Source of the DNA: Flavihumibacter fluvii
Lineage (GTDB): Bacteria; Bacteroidota; Bacteroidia; Chitinophagales; Chitinophagaceae
DNA: 64,000 nucleotides
Reading direction: 5' to 3'
Assembly (NCBI RefSeq): GCF_018595675.2
Contig: NZ_CP092333.1
Location: 1,016,001-1,080,000, forward strand
Shown here: piece by piece, positions 60,446 to 64,000 of the stretch
Layout: each line of letters begins with the position of its first letter
Numbering within the stretch: the first letter of the stretch is position 1
Program-made: the position numbers and the translations under genes
Notes under the pieces: model-generated
The model's database searches: none
The model's input: only the letters and a program-made list of their open reading frames with translations
What the model was told of the DNA's origin: nothing

Positions 60446-61969
60446 TTAAATGATGTTGAGCATTTTCTGGGTGGCCTTGATAGCGGATACCGTTTGATCA
60501 CTATCCAGCCCCCTTGTTTTAAATTCTTTATTGTTATGCTGCCAGGTGATGATTGTTTCACACAATGCATCACTTTTACCACCCGGTGGAATGCGCACGG
60601 TATAGTCGGTTAGCAGGGGCAGTTCTGTTTTTTTGAGTTTGTATACTTTGATCAATGCATTCATAAATGCATCGTACTGGCCGTCACCCTGTGCCTGTTC
60701 TTCAAATATTTCTCCATTTACCAATACCTTAATCGTAACAGATGGATTCAGTCCCTTCGCATGGGTGAGCACATAATTTTCAATCCGCACTTTATCTTCT
60801 ATGGTATTGCTATCCAGTACATCAGAAATAATATACGGAAGGTCGGCCTGCGTTACCGTTTCTTTCCTGTCGCCCAGTTCAATAATACGCTGGGTTACTT
60901 TCTTGAGGTCATGATCTGATAATTGGATGCCCAGTTGTGCCAGGTTGTTCTCAATATTCGCCTTGCCACTTGTTTTTCCCAGGGCGTATTTTCTTTGACG
61001 ACCAAAACGCTCCGGCATCAGATCACTGAAGTATAATTTGTTCTTTTTATCGCCATCTGCATGAATACCGGCCGTTTGTGTAAATACATTTTCACCAACC
61101 ACAGGTTTATTCACCGGGATCCGGAAACCTGAAAATGTTTCCACAAGTTTACTTACAGTATACAAGGATTTTTCAGCAACACCAGTTTTAATGTTTGGCA
61201 TAAAATCATTCAACACTGCAATAGCGCTGGCCAGGGGAGCATTACCAGCTCTTTCCCCCATGCCGTTGATGGTGAGGTGCAAACCATGGGCACCGGCTTT
61301 TACCGCTTCAAGCACATTGGCTGTGCCGAGGTCATAATCATTGTGCGCATGAAAATCGAAATGAATGCCTGGGTAGCGCTGAACAATAGAAGAAACATAT
61401 TCAAACACTTCGGACGGGATAAGGACACCTAGTGTATCCGGAAGCATGATTCTCTTCACTGGCTGCGTAACCAGAAAATCGAGGTATTGGAATACATAAT
61501 CCCTCGAATGCCGCATGCCATTACTCCAGTCTTCAAGGTACACATTCGCTTCCAGGCCCTTTTTCTTAGCCAGGGCCAGCACTGCCGCAACATCTGCAAA
61601 ATGTTCTACGGGTGTTTTTTTCAGCTGGTGGGTGAGGTGGTTCAGGGAACCCTTGGTGAGCAGGTTCATCACTTTAGCGCCAGCTTCTTGCATCCATTGA
61701 ACTGAAACATCGCCATCCACAAAAGTCAGGACTTCCACCTTGTTCAGGAAACCATTTGCCTCTGCCCAACTGGTGATTCTTTTTACTGCATCAAATTCCC
61801 CTTCAGAAACACGGGCTGAAGCGATCTCAATACGGTCTACTTTCACTTCGGTCAGCAACAATTGTGCAATGGTCAGTTTTTCAGATGCTGAAAAAGATAC
61901 ACCGCTTGTTTGTTCACCATCGCGCAGTGTAGTATCCATTATCTCAATGGTTCTCTTGGTCTGGGGCAT
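60446..61969 (-). CDS. 2-isopropylmalate synthase / citramalate synthase family enzyme
   Basis: 507 residues. The N-terminal HMGL-like catalytic barrel starts IMDTTLRDGEQTSGVSFSAS. The metal site is HAHNDYDLGTANVLEAVKAG, and NGMGERAGNAPL follows. The C-terminal half has a LeuA allosteric domain (LNPSVTIKVLVNGEIFEEQA). The DGEQTSGVSFS stretch differs from typical LeuA (DGEQxPG), and this gene sits between leuD and leuB, not ahead of leuC. In many Bacteroidota this position is held by a citramalate-synthase-like paralogue while a shorter LeuA is elsewhere. Acceptor specificity (pyruvate or 2-oxoisovalerate) cannot be settled here. Confidence 0.85.
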   Translation of the reverse strand: MPQTKRTIEIMDTTLRDGEQTSGVSFSASEKLTIAQLLLTEVKVDRIEIASARVSEGEFDAVKRITSWAEANGFLNKVEVLTFVDGDVSVQWMQEAGAKVMNLLTKGSLNHLTHQLKKTPVEHFADVAAVLALAKKKGLEANVYLEDWSNGMRHSRDYVFQYLDFLVTQPVKRIMLPDTLGVLIPSEVFEYVSSIVQRYPGIHFDFHAHNDYDLGTANVLEAVKAGAHGLHLTINGMGERAGNAPLASAIAVLNDFMPNIKTGVAEKSLYTVSKLVETFSGFRIPVNKPVVGENVFTQTAGIHADGDKKNKLYFSDLMPERFGRQRKYALGKTSGKANIENNLAQLGIQLSDHDLKKVTQRIIELGDRKETVTQADLPYIISDVLDSNTIEDKVRIENYVLTHAKGLNPSVTIKVLVNGEIFEEQAQGDGQYDAFMNALIKVYKLKKTELPLLTDYTVRIPPGGKSDALCETIITWQHNNKEFKTRGLDSDQTVSAIKATQKMLNII

Positions 61970-61987
61970 TCGTTAAAGGGTTATAGT

Positions 61988-62584
61988 TTAGTACAGGCTT
62001 TTTGCCGCAAAGGTCAGGATCTCTTCTTTCATTGCCTGCAAATAATCTATATCATCGTACCCGTTGGTCATGTTATCCTTTTTATAATCATTGATATCAA
62101 AGGATTCCTTTTCACCGGTAGCGAGGATGGTTATGGTCTGGTTGGGCAGGTTTACTTCTAATTGGGTTTTCGGGTCAGCTTCAATTGCTTTGAATACCTT
62201 ATTCAGAAATTCTCCGCTTACCTGGACCGGCAAGATGCCAATATTGAGGGAGTTGTTTTTGAAGATATCCGCAAAGAAACTGGAAACCACACAACGGAAT
62301 CCATAATCATATATCGCCCATGCGGCATGTTCGCGGCTGCTGCCACTGCCAAAGTTTTTTCCGGCCACCAATATTTTTCCTGAATAGATAGGGTTATTCA
62401 GGACAAAATCCTTTTTCGGGGTATCATCGTTATTATACCGCCAGTCGCGGAATAAATTATCACCAAATCCTGTCCTTTCAGTTGCCTTAAGGAACCTTGC
62501 GGGAATGATCTGGTCTGTATCTACGTTTTCGATCGGCATGGGTACTGCCGTGCTGGTCAATACTGTGAATTTATCGTAAGCCAT
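61988..62584 (-). CDS. leuD: 3-isopropylmalate dehydratase small subunit
   Basis: 198 residues. [15 protein letters not shown] and [20 protein letters not shown] are the hallmarks of the aconitase swivel domain. With LeuC it isomerises 2-isopropylmalate to 3-isopropylmalate; the same complex can act on citramalate. 45 bases after leuC and 18 before the synthase gene. Confidence 0.97.
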   Translation of the reverse strand: MAYDKFTVLTSTAVPMPIENVDTDQIIPARFLKATERTGFGDNLFRDWRYNNDDTPKKDFVLNNPIYSGKILVAGKNFGSGSSREHAAWAIYDYGFRCVVSSFFADIFKNNSLNIGILPVQVSGEFLNKVFKAIEADPKTQLEVNLPNQTITILATGEKESFDINDYKKDNMTNGYDDIDYLQAMKEEILTFAAKSLY

Positions 62585-62629
62585 TTTTTGGGTTGTTGTG
62601 TTCTTAAATCTGGATGTACGTGCTATATC

Positions 62630-64000
62630 CTACGCTAACAGTTCCCTGGGGTCTGTTACCACTCCTGTAACGGCAGCGGCTGCTGCAACAAGTGGACTGG
62701 CAAGCATAGTCCTTGCACCCGGGCCCTGCCTTCCTTCGAAATTCCTGTTACTGGTACTTACCGCATATTTACCGGCCGGGATCTTATCGTCATTCATGGC
62801 CAGGCAGGCACTGCAGCCTGGTTGCCTTAATTGGAAACCTGCTTCAGTAAGGATGTCCAGTATTCCTTCATCCTTGATCTGCTGTTCAACAATATGCGAA
62901 CCCGGAACGATCCAGGCGGTCACATGTTCGGCTTTTTTACGGCCTTTTACTATGGAGGCAAATGCGCGAAAATCTTCTATACGGCCATTGGTGCAACTTC
63001 CAACAAATACATAATCCACTTTTTTACCCAGCATCGCATCATCTTCATGGAAGCCCATATAATTCAACGATTTTTCATAGCTCGATTTTCCACTACCGGT
63101 TTCATGCGAAACAGGGATATGCTTTGAAATACCGATGCCCATACCCGGATTGGTTCCGAAGGTGATCATTGGCTCTATGTCAGCACCATTAAAATGGTAT
63201 TCTTTATCAAATTGGGCACCTGCATCTGTTTTTAAGGTCTTCCAATAAGCAAGGTCCTTTTCCCAGGCTTCTCCTTTAGGTGCTTTATCTTTTCCTTTGA
63301 TATATTTGAAAGTTGTTTCGTCTGGTGCTATCATACCGCCACGGGCACCCATCTCAATACTCATGTTACATACGGTCATCCGGCCTTCCATGCTCATCTG
63401 CTCAAACACCTCACCGGCAAACTCTACAAAATAACCCGTAGCACCTGCGGCAGTTAATTGTGAAATGATATACAGGACCACATCTTTAGGGGTTACGCCT
63501 ATACCCATCTTCCCGTTCACATTGATGCGCATTTTCTTAGGTTTCGGCTGCATGATGCATTGTGAAGCCAAAACCATTTCAACCTCCGATGTACCGATTC
63601 CAAACGCAATCGCACCAAATGCGCCATGTGTTGACGTATGGGAATCACCACATACGATGGTCATGCCCGGAAGAGTAATACCATTCTCCGGTCCAACCAC
63701 ATGCACAATACCATTTTTCGGATTGCCCAGGCCCCAATAAGAGATGCCATATTTGCCTGAATTTGTTTCCAGTGCTTTCAACTGGTTCGCAGACAAAGGA
63801 TCCTTAACCGGAAGATGCTGGTTGATCGTCGGGGTATTATGGTCAGCTGTAGCAAAAGTTTTATTGGCAAACATTACTTTCAAGCCCCGGGTTTCCAATC
63901 CCAGGAAGGCAACCGGACTGGTTACTTCATGGATAAAATGGCGGTCAATAAAAAAAACATCGGGGCCATTGGTGATATGACGAACCACATGCGCGTCCCA
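62630..64000 (-). CDS. leuC: 3-isopropylmalate dehydratase large subunit (start beyond window)
   Basis: The minus frame is open through the right edge: the last codons read W-D-A-H-V-V-R-H-I, which matches the normal LeuC N-terminus a dozen residues after the start. 456 residues are seen. Iron-sulfur ligands are in [12 protein letters not shown] and the paired cysteines of [33 protein letters not shown] and [13 protein letters not shown] are typical. It forms the 4Fe-4S isomerase with LeuD. Upstream control of this leu operon lies outside the window. Confidence 0.97.
   Translation of the reverse strand, partial: WDAHVVRHITNGPDVFFIDRHFIHEVTSPVAFLGLETRGLKVMFANKTFATADHNTPTINQHLPVKDPLSANQLKALETNSGKYGISYWGLGNPKNGIVHVVGPENGITLPGMTIVCGDSHTSTHGAFGAIAFGIGTSEVEMVLASQCIMQPKPKKMRINVNGKMGIGVTPKDVVLYIISQLTAAGATGYFVEFAGEVFEQMSMEGRMTVCNMSIEMGARGGMIAPDETTFKYIKGKDKAPKGEAWEKDLAYWKTLKTDAGAQFDKEYHFNGADIEPMITFGTNPGMGIGISKHIPVSHETGSGKSSYEKSLNYMGFHEDDAMLGKKVDYVFVGSCTNGRIEDFRAFASIVKGRKKAEHVTAWIVPGSHIVEQQIKDEGILDILTEAGFQLRQPGCSACLAMNDDKIPAGKYAVSTSNRNFEGRQGPGARTMLASPLVAAAAAVTGVVTDPRELLA

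Noticed and set aside
1-64000. CRISPR arrays, insertion sequences, prophage genes, tRNA or rRNA genes
   Set aside because: No regularly spaced direct repeats, transposase or integrase motifs, phage structural genes or tRNA cloverleaf sequences were noticed while reading. A weak tRNA could be missed without a scan.

Overview
The window is a piece of a Bacteroidota chromosome, most likely from the Chitinophagaceae or a close relative. This is inferred from gene content, not from a marker-gene tree: an ECF sigma/FecR/STN/TonB-receptor locus, a type IX secretion plug protein, a lipoprotein-type TamA homologue (TamL), DUF5362 and DUF1415 proteins, archaeal-type ProS, and promoters of the Bacteroidota type (TTTG, about 20 bases, TAnnTTTG). 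No transposase, integrase, phage gene, CRISPR array or tRNA gene was recognised. Gene density is high and most genes are housekeeping.

Left part (1-12 kb). A minus-strand regulatory and uptake operon (sigma, anti-sigma, STN repeat protein, TonB-dependent receptor cut by the window edge) is followed by DUF1415, a KDG kinase/KDPG aldolase pair, a Pr6Pr membrane protein, a CDGSH iron-sulfur protein, a subtilisin-like peptidase with a tiny propeptide-like protein beside it, a TAT-exported sugar isomerase-like protein, and sucC.

Middle part (11.5-32.5 kb). A degenerate YrdC/Sua5-like protein with a GT9 glycosyltransferase, the tRNA maturation genes cca, miaA, truB, trmH and proS, a GH1 beta-glucosidase, a FadL-like porin, an M48 peptidase, tamL, a LolC/E-type permease, the T9SS plug protein, SRP RNA, a transaldolase-like aldolase and the true sua5.

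Right part (32.5-64 kb) is an amino-acid biosynthesis block. hisG-hisD-hisC-(sorbosone dehydrogenase-like, cytochrome c)-hisB is preceded by a his leader peptide (MKQFTQQHHHHFLPSR) with an attenuator. A second unit, trpE-G-D-C-F-B-A-hisH-(PLP decarboxylase)-hisA-hisF-hisIE-(TlpA-like), is preceded by a trp leader peptide with three Trp codons and its own attenuator. The his pathway is therefore split over two units, and the distal half sits behind a tryptophan-sensing leader. Both leader peptides start only 7-8 bases after the -7 promoter element, so they are probably translated from nearly leaderless RNAs. Further on come an uncharacterised membrane/coiled-coil gene pair, YceI, small membrane proteins, a large lipoprotein dehydrogenase fused to cytochrome c, a secreted beta-propeller-like protein, and a minus-strand leuC-leuD-leuA/cimA-leuB operon whose first gene runs off the right edge.

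The strongest points for follow-up are the his attenuator with its 9-bp antiterminator helix, the split his/trp supercluster, the recurrent leaderless promoter arrangement, the degenerate YrdC paralogue, and the unrelated redox and decarboxylase genes embedded in the his units.
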